Assembly (NCBI RefSeq): GCF_011074795.1
Contig: NZ_JAAMPF010000014.1
Location: 1-64,000 of the forward strand
Source of the DNA: Marinobacter salicampi
GTDB taxonomy: Bacteria > Pseudomonadota > Gammaproteobacteria > Pseudomonadales > Oleiphilaceae
DNA: 64,000 nucleotides
Reading direction: 5' to 3'
Shown here: piece by piece, positions 39,125-49,246 of the stretch
How the letters are laid out: every line of letters begins with the position of its first letter
Numbering within the stretch: the stretch's first letter is position 1
Program-made: the position numbers and the translations under genes
Notes under the pieces: generated by a model
The model's input: only the letters and a program-made list of their open reading frames with translations
Databases searched by the model: none
What the model was told of the DNA's origin: nothing

Positions 39125-39697
39125 ATGGGTGCAGATTTATCGACCGACCGCCGGGATTACTTTCGCATTCAGGACTGTATTGGCCTTGAATACATCAAGC
39201 TTCCCAACGATCAGGATGATGCCACCATACCGTTTGGAGAAGACCGCCTGGCTGGCCTCCGTGACGAGCTGAAAAGAATTGACCTGGATGTCCGCAATCA
39301 GCTGGCCAGCCTTGCCGACAAGGATCGCCTGCTTAGCAATCTGCTCAAGTCACTCAACCACAAGGTCGACGCGTTGGCGCGCATTATGGCCTTTGAGCAA
39401 AATCCGTTGCAACAGCAAGACTGGCAACGGGTGACCCTGAGCGAGGGCGGTGTCGCCTTTGACGTCTCCGCTGGCGCCCTCGCGGTCGGTGATCTGGTTG
39501 CCCTGAGAATGACATTGCCCCCTGAACTTTACCGGCCCGAGGCGGTTGCCCAAGTAGTCGACGTGGCTCCTGAAGATACAGGAACCACGAGGGTTCACAC
39601 TGAGTTTACCCGCCTTTATGACAGCGACCGTCAACAGATAGCAAAGCACATCATGCGCTGGCAAATCCGGGCCCGACAACAAAATGAAACCGAGTAA
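39125..39697 (+). CDS. PilZ-domain protein
   Basis: The 190-residue protein has an RRDYFR motif at residues 9-14, equivalent to the RxxxR c-di-GMP-binding motif. A central helical segment (about 40-95, DELKRIDLDVRNQLASLADK) is followed by a PilZ beta-barrel. The second motif, normally D/NxSxxG, reads TLSEGG, lacking the leading acid or Asn. It may bind c-di-GMP weakly or act as a partner protein. Position beside lol genes matches Pseudomonas. GAGAGG precedes the ATG. Confidence 0.8.
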   Translation: MGADLSTDRRDYFRIQDCIGLEYIKLPNDQDDATIPFGEDRLAGLRDELKRIDLDVRNQLASLADKDRLLSNLLKSLNHKVDALARIMAFEQNPLQQQDWQRVTLSEGGVAFDVSAGALAVGDLVALRMTLPPELYRPEAVAQVVDVAPEDTGTTRVHTEFTRLYDSDRQQIAKHIMRWQIRARQQNETE

Positions 39698-39839
39698 AGC
39701 CACTTGAACGTGGAGCCGGGACGCTACTTTCTCTAAGATTGAATGCTGAAATTAAGCTTTATACACGTCTGCCCGGGTCACTGGCGCCTCTGTCGGTTTC
39801 CAGGACGGTTTATTGTGAAGATGTCAGGAGTTCTTCCAG

Positions 39840-40181
39840 ATGAGATCATTGATCAGAATTAGCCTGAAAACAGCCTCGCTCATCGTATTGTTGGGGCCGG
39901 CCATGCCGGCGATCACACTGGCTGACCAGACAGTTATTCCGGTCATGAGCCAGGCTGGTGAGAGAGACAGTCGCCAATTGCCCAATCATGGTCAGAGCCA
40001 GGACACGGTCCGCCAGAGTTTCGGCGCGCCTGAGGCTAAAGAAGGACCGGTGGGGGAACCCCCGATCAGCCAGTGGATCTATCCCGACTTTGTCGTGTAC
40101 TTTGAGGCCAACAAAGTCATTCATGCGGTTTTGAACCCGACCGATAAGGGCCCCGGGCTTGCCCTGGCTCCGAACACCTGA
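39840..40181 (+). CDS. Small secreted protein with SmpA/OmlA-like signature
   Basis: The 113-residue precursor has a signal peptide with likely cleavage after ITLA (about residue 28). The mature part has the pattern SQDTVRQSFGAPEAKEGPVG then PPISQWIYPDFVVYFEANKV, resembling the SmpA/OmlA-type fold of BamE-like proteins. I recall homologues labelled phosphodiesterase in databases, for which no catalytic residues are visible here. It precedes aguA by 28 bases. Function unknown. Confidence 0.75.
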   Translation: MRSLIRISLKTASLIVLLGPAMPAITLADQTVIPVMSQAGERDSRQLPNHGQSQDTVRQSFGAPEAKEGPVGEPPISQWIYPDFVVYFEANKVIHAVLNPTDKGPGLALAPNT

Positions 40182-40208
40182 TGGCCATTCTGGAAAGGTA
40201 ACTGCAAT

Positions 40209-41261
40209 TTGAGCACAACACGTCTTATGCCGGCTGAATGGGCGCCCCAGAGCGCCGTCATGCTGACCTGGCCGCACCGTGGCACTGACTGGAGTGAGGT
40301 CCTCGCTGAGGTGGAGCCGGTCTTCATGGCCATCGCCCAGGCCGTTTTGCGCTTTGAGCATGTGCTGATCAGCTGCGAGGATCCGCAACGCGTCCTGCAG
40401 CTGCAGACCACCCTTGACCAGTACTCTGCCGATCATTCCCTGCCCGGACGGGCACGGGTGGTAGCTGCGCCTGCCGATGACACCTGGGCTCGCGATCATG
40501 GCCCCCTTGCCGTTCTCAGCGACCAGGGTCAGGAGCTGCTGGATTTCCGCTTCAATGCCTGGGGCGGCAAGTTTCCCCATGAAAAAGATGATGTACTGAA
40601 CCGGCTGCTTTCCGAGCAGGGCTGTTTCGGTGACACTCCTTTTGTGCCGGTAGAGTTCGTGCTTGAGGGAGGCTCGGTAGAGTCGGATGGCGCAGGCACC
40701 CTGCTTGTTACCAGCGAATGCTTGCTTACCCCTAGCCGGAACCCTAATTTCGACCGTGCCGGAATTGAACAATTGTTGTCCGAAACCCTGGGTGTGGACC
40801 GGGTACTATGGCTGAACCATGGTTACCTGGCCGGCGATGATACCGATAGCCATATTGATACCCTGGCCCGCTTCTGTGCCCGGGACCACATCTGCTATGT
40901 CCGCTGTGATGATCCTGAAGACGAGCATTACGGCGCTCTCTCTGCGATGGAGGATGAGCTGGGCCAGTTCCGCCGGGCTGATGGGTCGCCCTACCGGCTG
41001 ACCCCGCTGCCCTGGCCCGAGCCAGTCTTTAACAGTGAAGGCGAACGGCTGCCGGCCACTTACGCCAATTTCCTGATCATCAACAATGCCGTACTGTTAC
41101 CGGTTTACGATGTCCCTCAGGATGAGGCTGCGGTGGCTGCCCTGGCCAGAATCTTTCCGGAACGGGAAATCGTGCCCATACCCTGCCGGGCCTTGGTCGC
41201 CCAGCACGGCAGCCTTCACTGCGTCACCATGCAGCTTCCCGCAGGAGTCGTTCAGCTATGA
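40209..41261 (+). CDS. aguA: Agmatine deiminase
   Basis: Hydrolyses agmatine to N-carbamoylputrescine and ammonia. The 350-residue guanidine-modifying enzyme has PAEWAPQSAVMLTWPH, the active-site DDTWARDHGPL and FVLEGGSVESDG. The catalytic His stretch is DDTDSHIDTLARF and the nucleophile Cys is in GSLHCVTMQLP. The TTG at 40209 is the preferred start; ATG at 40227 would remove six residues. It overlaps aguB by 4 bases, giving a two-gene route from agmatine to putrescine. Confidence 0.93.
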   Translation: MSTTRLMPAEWAPQSAVMLTWPHRGTDWSEVLAEVEPVFMAIAQAVLRFEHVLISCEDPQRVLQLQTTLDQYSADHSLPGRARVVAAPADDTWARDHGPLAVLSDQGQELLDFRFNAWGGKFPHEKDDVLNRLLSEQGCFGDTPFVPVEFVLEGGSVESDGAGTLLVTSECLLTPSRNPNFDRAGIEQLLSETLGVDRVLWLNHGYLAGDDTDSHIDTLARFCARDHICYVRCDDPEDEHYGALSAMEDELGQFRRADGSPYRLTPLPWPEPVFNSEGERLPATYANFLIINNAVLLPVYDVPQDEAAVAALARIFPEREIVPIPCRALVAQHGSLHCVTMQLPAGVVQL

Positions 41262-42196
41262 CCCAGGCCACGATGCCCCAGACGTCGAGAACCCCCGATC
41301 TCAGAATCGCTGCCATCCAGCAGGCATGCAGCAGCGACAAGCAGACCAGTCTTGCCACCACCGAGCGTCTGGTGCGTTTTGCGGCCTCTGACGGTGCCGA
41401 GCTGGTGGTTCTGCAGGAGCTGCACGCAACCCTGTACTTCTGCCAGACCGAAGACGTTGATATTTTTGAACTGGCAGAGCCTATCCCCGGCCCTACCAGT
41501 GACCGCCTGGGTGCCCTGGCTGCGGAACTCGGCATTGTGTTGGTGGGCTCTATTTTCGAGCGCCGCATGAATGGCGTCTACCACAATACCGCCGTGGTAT
41601 TTGAGAGGGACGGAAGCATCGCAGGCACCTACCGCAAGATGCATATCCCCGACGACCCAGGCTTTTATGAAAAATTCTATTTTACCCCTGGCGATGCGGT
41701 ACGAAATGATGGCCGGAGTGGCTTCACGCCTATCGATACGTCGGTCGGACGCCTGGGTGTTCTGGTGTGCTGGGACCAGTGGTATCCTGAAGCCGCACGA
41801 TTAATGGCCCTGGCCGGCGCCGAGGTGCTGATCTATCCCACTGCCATTGGCTGGGATGTCACGGATGACCCGGCCGAGCGCGAACGGCAGCTCGAGGCCT
41901 GGGTGACCGTCCAGCGAGGTCATGCCGTCGCTAACAACCTCCCGGTAGTCGCCCCCAATCGCATCGGCACCGAACCCGATCCGACAGGTCAGGGTGATGG
42001 CATTCTTTTCTGGGGTAACAGCTTTATCTGCGGACCTCAGGGCGAGTTTCTTGCAAGAGCCGACGATCACAGTGAATCTGTTCTGAGCGCCACCCTGGAC
42101 CGTGCCAGAAGCGAAGCCATACGGAGAATCTGGCCCCACTTCAGGGACCGCCGCATTGACGCGTTCGGAGATCTTGTCCGACGGGTGCGGGACTAG
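41258..42196 (+). CDS. aguB: N-carbamoylputrescine amidohydrolase
   Basis: Nitrilase-superfamily enzyme releasing putrescine from N-carbamoylputrescine. The 312-residue protein has the Glu-Lys-Cys triad: Glu in VVLQELHATLYFCQ, Lys in YRKMHIPDDPGFYEKFYFT and Cys in LVCWDQWYPEAARLMAL. Length fits plant and Pseudomonas AguB. The stop is 18 bases before the moxR start. Confidence 0.94.
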   Translation: MTQATMPQTSRTPDLRIAAIQQACSSDKQTSLATTERLVRFAASDGAELVVLQELHATLYFCQTEDVDIFELAEPIPGPTSDRLGALAAELGIVLVGSIFERRMNGVYHNTAVVFERDGSIAGTYRKMHIPDDPGFYEKFYFTPGDAVRNDGRSGFTPIDTSVGRLGVLVCWDQWYPEAARLMALAGAEVLIYPTAIGWDVTDDPAERERQLEAWVTVQRGHAVANNLPVVAPNRIGTEPDPTGQGDGILFWGNSFICGPQGEFLARADDHSESVLSATLDRARSEAIRRIWPHFRDRRIDAFGDLVRRVRD

Positions 42197-42213
42197 GCAG
42201 GACCTATCGCAGT

Positions 42214-43125
42214 ATGAAAAAACTGACCGACGCGACCGTCGCGCAACTGAACGGCATACTTCTCGGTAAAGACCAGCAGGTGAGGCTTTCTCTGTGCAGC
42301 TTACTCGCACAGGGCCATCTTCTGATCGAAGACATACCGGGAATGGGCAAGACCACCCTTTGTCATGCCCTTGCCAGGACACTGGGTCTTAGCTACCAGA
42401 GAATCCAGTTTACCAATGACCTGCTGCCAGCGGATGTGTTGGGCTTCTCCCTGTATGACAAGCAGGCCGGCCAACTGATCTTTCACCAGGGGCCGATCTT
42501 CGCGCAGATCGTGCTTGCCGACGAGATCAACCGGGCCTCGCCCCGGACCCAGAGCGCGCTGCTCGAAGCTATGGAGGAGCGCCAGGTTTCCATTGAGGGC
42601 CAGACCCGGCCGCTGCCCCATCCATTTTTTGTCATTGCGACCCAGAACCCGCTGGAACAGGGCGGCACCTATCCCTTGCCCGAGTCCCAGCTTGACCGGT
42701 TCCTGATGCGCCTGCGTCTGGGCTACCCTGATCCAAAAGCAGAGCGAGCGCTGCTGGAGGGCGAAGACCGCCGACAGCTGACCGAGCAGATGCAGCCGAC
42801 CCTGAGTCATGAGGAGCTGCTGGCGCTTCAGGATGGCGCCAGGCAGGTATCGACCAGTCCCGCACTGCTTGATTATGTCCAGAGGTTGCTGGAGCAAAGC
42901 CGACGCATGCCAGGGCTGGTCTATGGCCTGTCGCCCAGGGCCGGGCTGGGTCTTGTTCGTGCGGCACGGGCCTGGGCACTGATGGCGGGTCGGCAGCACG
43001 TACTACCCGATGACGTGCAGGCTGTCTTTCCCTCGGTGGCCGAACATCGCCTGGAACAGGGCGAGCCGGGCAAAAGCGCGGAAAGAATTCGCCAGTTGCT
43101 GGCATCCGTTCCGGTTATCCAGTAG
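42214..43125 (+). CDS. MoxR-family AAA+ ATPase
   Basis: The 303-residue ATPase has Walker A IEDIPGMGKTTLCHALA, Walker B IVLADEINRASPRTQSALLE, and sensor and lid regions (FVIATQNPLEQGGTYPLPES). MoxR proteins act as chaperone-like partners of VWA proteins and are usually followed by a DUF58 gene and a transglutaminase. Here a terminator and trxB follow, so it is an orphan. The target is unknown. Confidence 0.9.
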   Translation: MKKLTDATVAQLNGILLGKDQQVRLSLCSLLAQGHLLIEDIPGMGKTTLCHALARTLGLSYQRIQFTNDLLPADVLGFSLYDKQAGQLIFHQGPIFAQIVLADEINRASPRTQSALLEAMEERQVSIEGQTRPLPHPFFVIATQNPLEQGGTYPLPESQLDRFLMRLRLGYPDPKAERALLEGEDRRQLTEQMQPTLSHEELLALQDGARQVSTSPALLDYVQRLLEQSRRMPGLVYGLSPRAGLGLVRAARAWALMAGRQHVLPDDVQAVFPSVAEHRLEQGEPGKSAERIRQLLASVPVIQ

Positions 43126-43153
43126 CCCTGTTATTCAATAAATAGGGCTTTTT
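43124..43153 (+). terminator. Intrinsic terminator after the moxR gene
   Basis: AGCCCT (43124-43129) and AGGGCT (43144-43149) form a stem closed by a 14-base loop and followed by a T-run. The stem begins in the moxR stop codon. It separates the agu-moxR unit from trxB. Confidence 0.65.
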
Positions 43154-43203
43154 AATAGATACTATTAGCCCAAATGAATGGTAACCGTCAGCGGCCATGT
43201 TAG

Positions 43204-44274
<1,071 letters not shown>

Positions 44275-44292
44275 ACCAGGCAGACTGGTCCC

Positions 44293-45006
44293 ATGACCTC
44301 CTTGCCCTGGCTAGACCCGTACGAGCTCTGGTTCCCGCCGCCGGAGCAATCGCTTGACGAACCGGACGGGCTTCTGGCGCTAGGGGGAGACCTCTCCCCC
44401 GACCGGCTACTGCTGGCTTATCGAAGTGGCATATTCCCGTGGTTTACTGACGATCAGCCCATACTCTGGTGGTCTCCCGACCCCCGCTGCGTGCTGTTCC
44501 CGCAGGACATCCACATTTCCAGGAGCCTCAGGCGGACACTGAACAAATACCCCTTCACTGTGTCAGCGGACCAGGATTTTTCCGGGGTGATTAACCGTTG
44601 CGCTGACCTGCGATCGGAGGGCACCTGGATCACCCGGGACATGAAAGACGCCTACACCCGATTGCATGAACTGGGGTTTGCCCATTCTTTTGAAGCGCGT
44701 AATCGCGCTGGAGAACTGGTGGGGGGACTTTATGGTGTTGCGCTGGGTCGATGTTTCTTTGGCGAATCCATGTTTTCTGTGGAAACCGACGCCTCGAAGG
44801 TTCTGATGGTCTATCTTGCCAACCAGTTGGAGGCGTGGGGTTTCCATATGATGGATTGTCAGGTTGAAAGCCGGCACCTGCTGACAATGGGCGCCCGTAC
44901 CATTCCCCGCGCTGAGTTTTTATCTATAATTGAAAAACAGGTGACCGAAAAACCCATCCAAGCGTCGTGGAATTTCCGCTGGCAGTGGCCTGGTGACAGA
45001 TCTTGA
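44293..45006 (+). CDS. aat: Leucyl/phenylalanyl-tRNA-protein transferase
   Basis: Adds Leu or Phe from aminoacyl-tRNA to N-terminal Arg or Lys of proteins, creating primary N-degrons read by ClpS. The 237-residue sequence has family motifs LALGGDLSPDRLLLAYRSGI, PWFTDDQPILWWSPDPRCVL and GGLYGVALGRCFFGESMFS. It begins 18 bases after trxB and is followed by bpt, so the two transferases may be co-transcribed. Confidence 0.96.
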   Translation: MTSLPWLDPYELWFPPPEQSLDEPDGLLALGGDLSPDRLLLAYRSGIFPWFTDDQPILWWSPDPRCVLFPQDIHISRSLRRTLNKYPFTVSADQDFSGVINRCADLRSEGTWITRDMKDAYTRLHELGFAHSFEARNRAGELVGGLYGVALGRCFFGESMFSVETDASKVLMVYLANQLEAWGFHMMDCQVESRHLLTMGARTIPRAEFLSIIEKQVTEKPIQASWNFRWQWPGDRS

Positions 45007-45072
45007 GCGGAACTTCCCGGTTCCTGAGCCTGGATATATGCCCACCCTCCATAGCAATGCGAGGCATGGTCG

Positions 45073-45801
45073 ATGAGTAGCCTTAAAACGCTCGTTTTCT
45101 TCGCAACTCCTGCCCATGAGTGCAGCTATCTGGACGACCGGGAGGCTACCACCATGTTTGTGGACCCCCGGGCCAACGTCGATAAAAAACTCTACAGTCA
45201 ACTGACCGCACTCGGTTTTCGAAGAAGCGGATCACATTACTACCGGCCTCACTGTGAACAGTGCAATGCCTGTGTCCCGGTAAGGCTGGACGCCCGTGAA
45301 TTTCGGCCTGACCGGTCCCAGAAGCGGGTAATCAAGCGCAACGCAGACCTGTCGTTTAACCTGGTGCCCGCCCGGTTTTCCGAGGGCTACTATGCCCTTT
45401 ACGCCCGATATATTGAGGAACGTCACTTCGATGGTGACATGTACCCGCCCACGCGGGAACAGTTTGCGTCGTTTCTGGTAGACGGTGCCACAGAGAGCTA
45501 TTTCCTAGAAATGCGAAAAGGAGAGCTGTTGGTAGGTCTGGCTGTTATAGACGCCCTGGACGATGGCTTATCCGCCATCTATACGATTTTCGAACCCGAA
45601 GAAAACAGCCGCAGCCTCGGCACCCTGGCGGTACTTTGGCAGATAGAAGAGGCCGTGCGACGGAACCTTCCCTATGTCTATCTGGGTTACTGGATAAAGG
45701 AATGCCGAAAGATGAGTTACAAGACCCGGTTTCGTCCTATTGAGGCCCTGCTGGATGGGCGCTGGCAGAGCCTGCCGGATGACGGGGCCGAGCCCGCATA
45801 A
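45073..45801 (+). CDS. bpt: Aspartate/glutamate leucyltransferase Bpt
   Basis: Transfers leucine from Leu-tRNA to proteins with N-terminal Asp or Glu, a second entry into the ClpS-dependent N-degron pathway; absent from E. coli. The 242-residue protein has an N-terminal cysteine-containing segment (TPAHECSYL) and YYRPHCEQCNACVPVRL, like eukaryotic ATE1. The C-terminal GNAT-like domain contains YVYLGYWIKECRKMSYKTRF. It is 66 bases after aat. Confidence 0.94.
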   Translation: MSSLKTLVFFATPAHECSYLDDREATTMFVDPRANVDKKLYSQLTALGFRRSGSHYYRPHCEQCNACVPVRLDAREFRPDRSQKRVIKRNADLSFNLVPARFSEGYYALYARYIEERHFDGDMYPPTREQFASFLVDGATESYFLEMRKGELLVGLAVIDALDDGLSAIYTIFEPEENSRSLGTLAVLWQIEEAVRRNLPYVYLGYWIKECRKMSYKTRFRPIEALLDGRWQSLPDDGAEPA

Positions 45802-45851
45802 GCACATCCCACTGGTCATTGGCGCCTATCAGTTTTGCCAAACGGGCGTTA

Positions 45852-45880
45852 TTCAGGCAGAATTGCGCATTTATTATAAT
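45852..45880 (+). promoter_or_regulatory. Sigma70-type promoter for infA
   Basis: TTCAGG (45852-45857) and a perfect TATAAT (45875-45880) are 17 bases apart, upstream of infA. This leaves a leader of about 43 bases. Confidence 0.65.
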
Positions 45881-45930
45881 GTATCCTTTTCACAGCCGCA
45901 CAACACGATCACAAACGAGGTTTTTACTGA

Positions 45931-46149
45931 ATGGCGAAATCAGATGCTATAGAAATGGAGGGTGTCATTCTTGATACTCTGCCAAACACCATGTTCCGGG
46001 TCGAGCTGAGCAATGGCCACGTGGTGACTGCACACATTTCTGGCAAGATGCGCAAAAACTACATCCGAATTCTGACCGGAGACAAGGTCAAAGTAGAGCT
46101 GACCCCCTACGATTTGTCAAAAGGTCGCATTGTCTACCGCGCCCGTTAA
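45931..46149 (+). CDS. infA: Translation initiation factor IF-1
   Basis: The 72-residue OB-fold protein binds the ribosomal A site during initiation. The sequence [20 protein letters not shown] and [20 protein letters not shown] is close to E. coli IF-1. It has its own promoter and terminator and lies between bpt and the convergent clpA, as aat-infA-clpA in E. coli. Confidence 0.98.
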   Translation: MAKSDAIEMEGVILDTLPNTMFRVELSNGHVVTAHISGKMRKNYIRILTGDKVKVELTPYDLSKGRIVYRAR

Positions 46150-46170
46150 ACGTCGGGTTCTACGGAACAA

Positions 46171-46199
46171 AAAAACCACGACCGAAGTCGTGGTTTTTT
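46171..46199. terminator. Bidirectional intrinsic terminator, infA/clpA
   Basis: AAAAACCACGAC-CGAA-GTCGTGGTTTTT: a stem of seven GC-rich pairs plus an A/T run on both sides. It lies between the convergent infA and clpA stops and should work in both directions. Confidence 0.93.
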
Positions 46200-46226
46200 A
46201 ATGGTTTCTATCCGAAGCTTAAGGCA

Positions 46227-48497
46227 TCAGACCGCTTCTGCAGCTTCGCTCTCATATTCGAAAGTCAGCTCATCTCCTTCCAGCCCGATATAAACGTCAC
46301 CACCCTTCTCAGCCAGGGAACCAAACAGGATCTGCTCGGCCAGGGGCCGCTTGATCTTGTCCTGGATCAGGCGAGCCATGGGGCGGGCACCCATGGTGAC
46401 GTCATAACCCTTCTCTGCAAGCCATAGCTTCGCGGCTTCGTCCACATGCAGTGCAACATGCTTCTCATCAAGCTGCGCCTGCAACTCGGTGAGGAACTTG
46501 TCCACCACATAGGTGATGGTTTCTTTCTGCAAGTCGGCAAACTGGATGATGCCATCCAGACGGTTCCTGAATTCCGGCGTGAAGGTCTTGGTAATGACTT
46601 CCATACCGTCCGTGCTGTGGTCCTGCTTGCTGAACCCGATGGAACGACGGGCCATGTTTTCGGCACCGGCGTTTGTGGTCATGACCAGAATAACGTGGCG
46701 GAAATCGGCCTTACGGCCATTATTATCCGTCAGGGTGCCATGATCCATCACTTGCAACAGCAGGTTGAAGACCTCCGGGTGGGCCTTTTCGATCTCGTCG
46801 AGCAGCAACACACAGTGGGGATTCTTGTTGACGGATTCCGTCAACAGACCACCCTGATCGAAGCCCACGTAGCCTGGGGGTGCACCGATCAGTCGTGAAA
46901 CCGTATGGCGCTCCATATACTCAGACATGTCAAACCTCAGCAGCTCGATGCCCAGAACCTTGGCCAGCTGACGGGTAACCTCGGTCTTGCCCACCCCGGT
47001 GGGGCCGGCAAACAGGAAGGCACCTTCTGGTTTCTCCGGCGCCTTCAAGCCGGCGCGGGCCAGTTTGATCGACGTGGACAGCGACTCAATGGCGCGATCC
47101 TGGCCGAATACAACCATCTTCAGGTCACGCTCCAGGTTGCGCAGAAGATCCTTGTCGCTGCTGGACACATTCTTCGGCGGAATCCGCGCGATGGTGGCAA
47201 CCACATCCTCAATGGCCGAAACACCGACCACTTTTTTACGCTTGGCAGCCGGCATCAGCCGCTGCCGGGCGCCGGCTTCATCGATAACGTCAATGGCCTT
47301 GTCAGGCAGATGCCGGTCGGTGATGTACCGGGCCGCCAACTCAGCCGCTACCCTGAGCGCCTTGTCGGTGTACTTGAGATCGTGATGTTTCTCGAAGTGC
47401 GGCTTCAGCCCTTTGAGGATCTGATACGTATCCTCGACACTGGGCTCGTTCACGTCAATCTTCTGGAAACGACGGGCCAGGGCCGCATCCTTTTCAAAGA
47501 TGCCCCGGAACTCAGAGAAAGTGGTGGAGCCGATACACCGGATCTCACCGGAACTCAACATGGGCTTGAGAAGGTTGGAGGCATCCATTACGCCGCCGGA
47601 TGCGGAACCCGCGCCGATAATGGTGTGAATTTCGTCGATGAACAGGATGGCGTGCTTCTCTTTTTTAAGATCCGCCAGCAGCCCCTTCAGACGTTTTTCA
47701 AAGTCACCCCTGTATTTGGTCCCAGCCAGCAACGCCCCCAGGTCCAGTGAATACACCACCGCATCGGCGATAATCTCCGGAACCTGCTGGTCGACGATGC
47801 GTTTGGCCAGGCCCTCGGCGATAGCCGTCTTGCCTACACCGGCCTCACCGACGAGCAACGGATTGTTCTTGCGACGGCGTACGAGAATCTGCACGACCCG
47901 TTCAACTTCATGTTCGCGACCGATCAACGGGTCGATGCGACCCTGCCGGGCCTGCTCGTTCAGGTTGCTCGCGTAATTTTCCAGTGGTTTGGTGGCGCCA
48001 TTTTCTTCACCGGCTTCCTCATGGGATGCCTGGTCCGGTCCTTCCTGGTCCTCGGCGCCCTGCACCCGGGAAATGCCATGAGAAACAAAGTTCACCACAT
48101 CAATACGGGCAATGTTCTGCTTTTTCAGCACATAAACCGCCTGGCTTTCCTGCTCGCTGAAAATCGCAACCAGAACATTGGCGCCGGTGACTTCTTTCTT
48201 GCCCGACGACTGAACATGGAAAACAGCCCTCTGCAGCACGCGCTGAAAACCGAGTGTCGGCTGTGTCTCACGCTCACTGTCGCTGCTTGGGATCAGCGGG
48301 GTTGTGGAATCCACGAATTCAACAAGCTCTTCCTGCAACCGCTGCAGGTCGGCGCCACAGGCTTTCAATACGCCCAGAGCGGAGTCATTGTCCAGCAATG
48401 CCAGCAAAAGATGCTCCACGGTCATAAACTCATGACGTTTGTCGCGGGCATTTTTAAAGGCGGTGTTCAGGGTAATTTCAAGATCTTTGCTAAGCAT
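46227..48497 (-). CDS. clpA: ATP-dependent Clp protease ATP-binding subunit ClpA
   Basis: AAA+ unfoldase feeding ClpP. The 756-residue protein has an N-terminal ClpS-binding repeat domain (about 1-145), D1 with Walker A GEAGVGKTAIAEG and Walker B ILFIDEIHTIIGAG, and D2 with Walker A GPTGVGKTEVTRQ. The ClpP-docking loop IGF is visible in ARRSIGFSKQDHS. ATG at 48497 (MLSKDLEITLNTAF) is the family start and follows GGGGTGG. A longer frame adds four residues. clpS is 18 bases upstream. Confidence 0.96.
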   Translation of the reverse strand: MLSKDLEITLNTAFKNARDKRHEFMTVEHLLLALLDNDSALGVLKACGADLQRLQEELVEFVDSTTPLIPSSDSERETQPTLGFQRVLQRAVFHVQSSGKKEVTGANVLVAIFSEQESQAVYVLKKQNIARIDVVNFVSHGISRVQGAEDQEGPDQASHEEAGEENGATKPLENYASNLNEQARQGRIDPLIGREHEVERVVQILVRRRKNNPLLVGEAGVGKTAIAEGLAKRIVDQQVPEIIADAVVYSLDLGALLAGTKYRGDFEKRLKGLLADLKKEKHAILFIDEIHTIIGAGSASGGVMDASNLLKPMLSSGEIRCIGSTTFSEFRGIFEKDAALARRFQKIDVNEPSVEDTYQILKGLKPHFEKHHDLKYTDKALRVAAELAARYITDRHLPDKAIDVIDEAGARQRLMPAAKRKKVVGVSAIEDVVATIARIPPKNVSSSDKDLLRNLERDLKMVVFGQDRAIESLSTSIKLARAGLKAPEKPEGAFLFAGPTGVGKTEVTRQLAKVLGIELLRFDMSEYMERHTVSRLIGAPPGYVGFDQGGLLTESVNKNPHCVLLLDEIEKAHPEVFNLLLQVMDHGTLTDNNGRKADFRHVILVMTTNAGAENMARRSIGFSKQDHSTDGMEVITKTFTPEFRNRLDGIIQFADLQKETITYVVDKFLTELQAQLDEKHVALHVDEAAKLWLAEKGYDVTMGARPMARLIQDKIKRPLAEQILFGSLAEKGGDVYIGLEGDELTFEYESEAAEAV

Positions 48498-48515
48498 GTG
48501 CCACCCCAAGGTTTA

Positions 48516-48878
48516 TCAGTCCGCACGTTCAATCTCGCAAAGCAGCGGGTGATCACACTCCGAAGAGTATTGGTTCACCTGTGCCGCCTTCGTTTCCGCG
48601 ATGTCGCGGGTATACACCCCACATACGGCTTTTCCCTGCGTATGGACGAGCAGCATTACCTGCGTCGCCTTCTCTTCATTCATTCCGAAAAAGGTCATCA
48701 GGACTTCGACCACGAAGTCCATCGGTGTGTAATCGTCATTCAGCAGCATGACTCTGAACCGCGCGGGACGCTTCAGGGCCGGCTTTGCAGGAGCAACCGA
48801 AAGATCATCCCGGCGCCCTGGCTCTTCACTGCCCCCATGATTTAATACTAGTAGAGAATCCTGGATAGTCCGCATCAT
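48516..48878 (-). CDS. clpS: ClpAP adaptor ClpS
   Basis: ClpS recognises N-terminal Leu, Phe, Tyr and Trp and hands the proteins to ClpA. The 120-residue protein has a flexible acidic N-terminus, then the binding-pocket segments [20 protein letters not shown] and [20 protein letters not shown], including the Asp/His residues that hold the N-terminus. Met2 is an equally possible start. It pairs with clpA. Confidence 0.96.
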   Translation of the reverse strand: MMRTIQDSLLVLNHGGSEEPGRRDDLSVAPAKPALKRPARFRVMLLNDDYTPMDFVVEVLMTFFGMNEEKATQVMLLVHTQGKAVCGVYTRDIAETKAAQVNQYSSECDHPLLCEIERAD

Positions 48879-49246
48879 TCTTGCCGAATTTCGGTGCCTG
48901 TTAATAAGATGGTTGCGGGCGTGCCCGATTTCAAGGACACCCGTTTGTTGACCTACATCATAACGATTCCAGGTCAGGCCAGACTAGCGTCAATAGAGGC
49001 TTGACTCCGGTTGAATATTGGTCAAAAGTAGTAACTGCAATGTGAAATTTTGTAAATTTGTGTGTTGTGATGGATTTTTGCTTCCATATGTGCATATGGA
49101 GCATAGCGCAGTCATCAGCCGGAAACGTTGAACTCTCAGATTCTGGAATGAGGGTCTACTATCTCCGGTCAAGACAGGTACCGATTTACGTCTTTCACCA
49201 ATAATAAAACCAAAACTTAGGTAATGACTTGGACAAGGAGTTCAAT
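48879..49246. other. 368-base divergent clpS/cspD regulatory spacer
   Basis: No gene is seen here. AT-rich parts such as 49011-49080 probably hold the cspD promoter, with TTGACT at 49001 but no matching -10 at 17 bases. A perfect 8-base-arm palindrome lies at 49083-49100. The rest contains weak promoter-like matches only. The cspD transcript leader may be long. Confidence 0.4.
49083..49100. repeat. 18-base inverted repeat upstream of cspD
   Basis: TCCATATG-TG-CATATGGA has two perfect eight-base arms, 146 bases before the cspD start. It could be an operator or, in RNA, a short hairpin in the cspD leader. It contains two NdeI-like CATATG sequences. Regulator unknown. Confidence 0.6.

Noticed and set aside
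39846..40772. A 308-residue frame on the minus strand over the small secreted gene and aguA
   Set aside because: Both + strand genes show convincing motifs; this frame does not.
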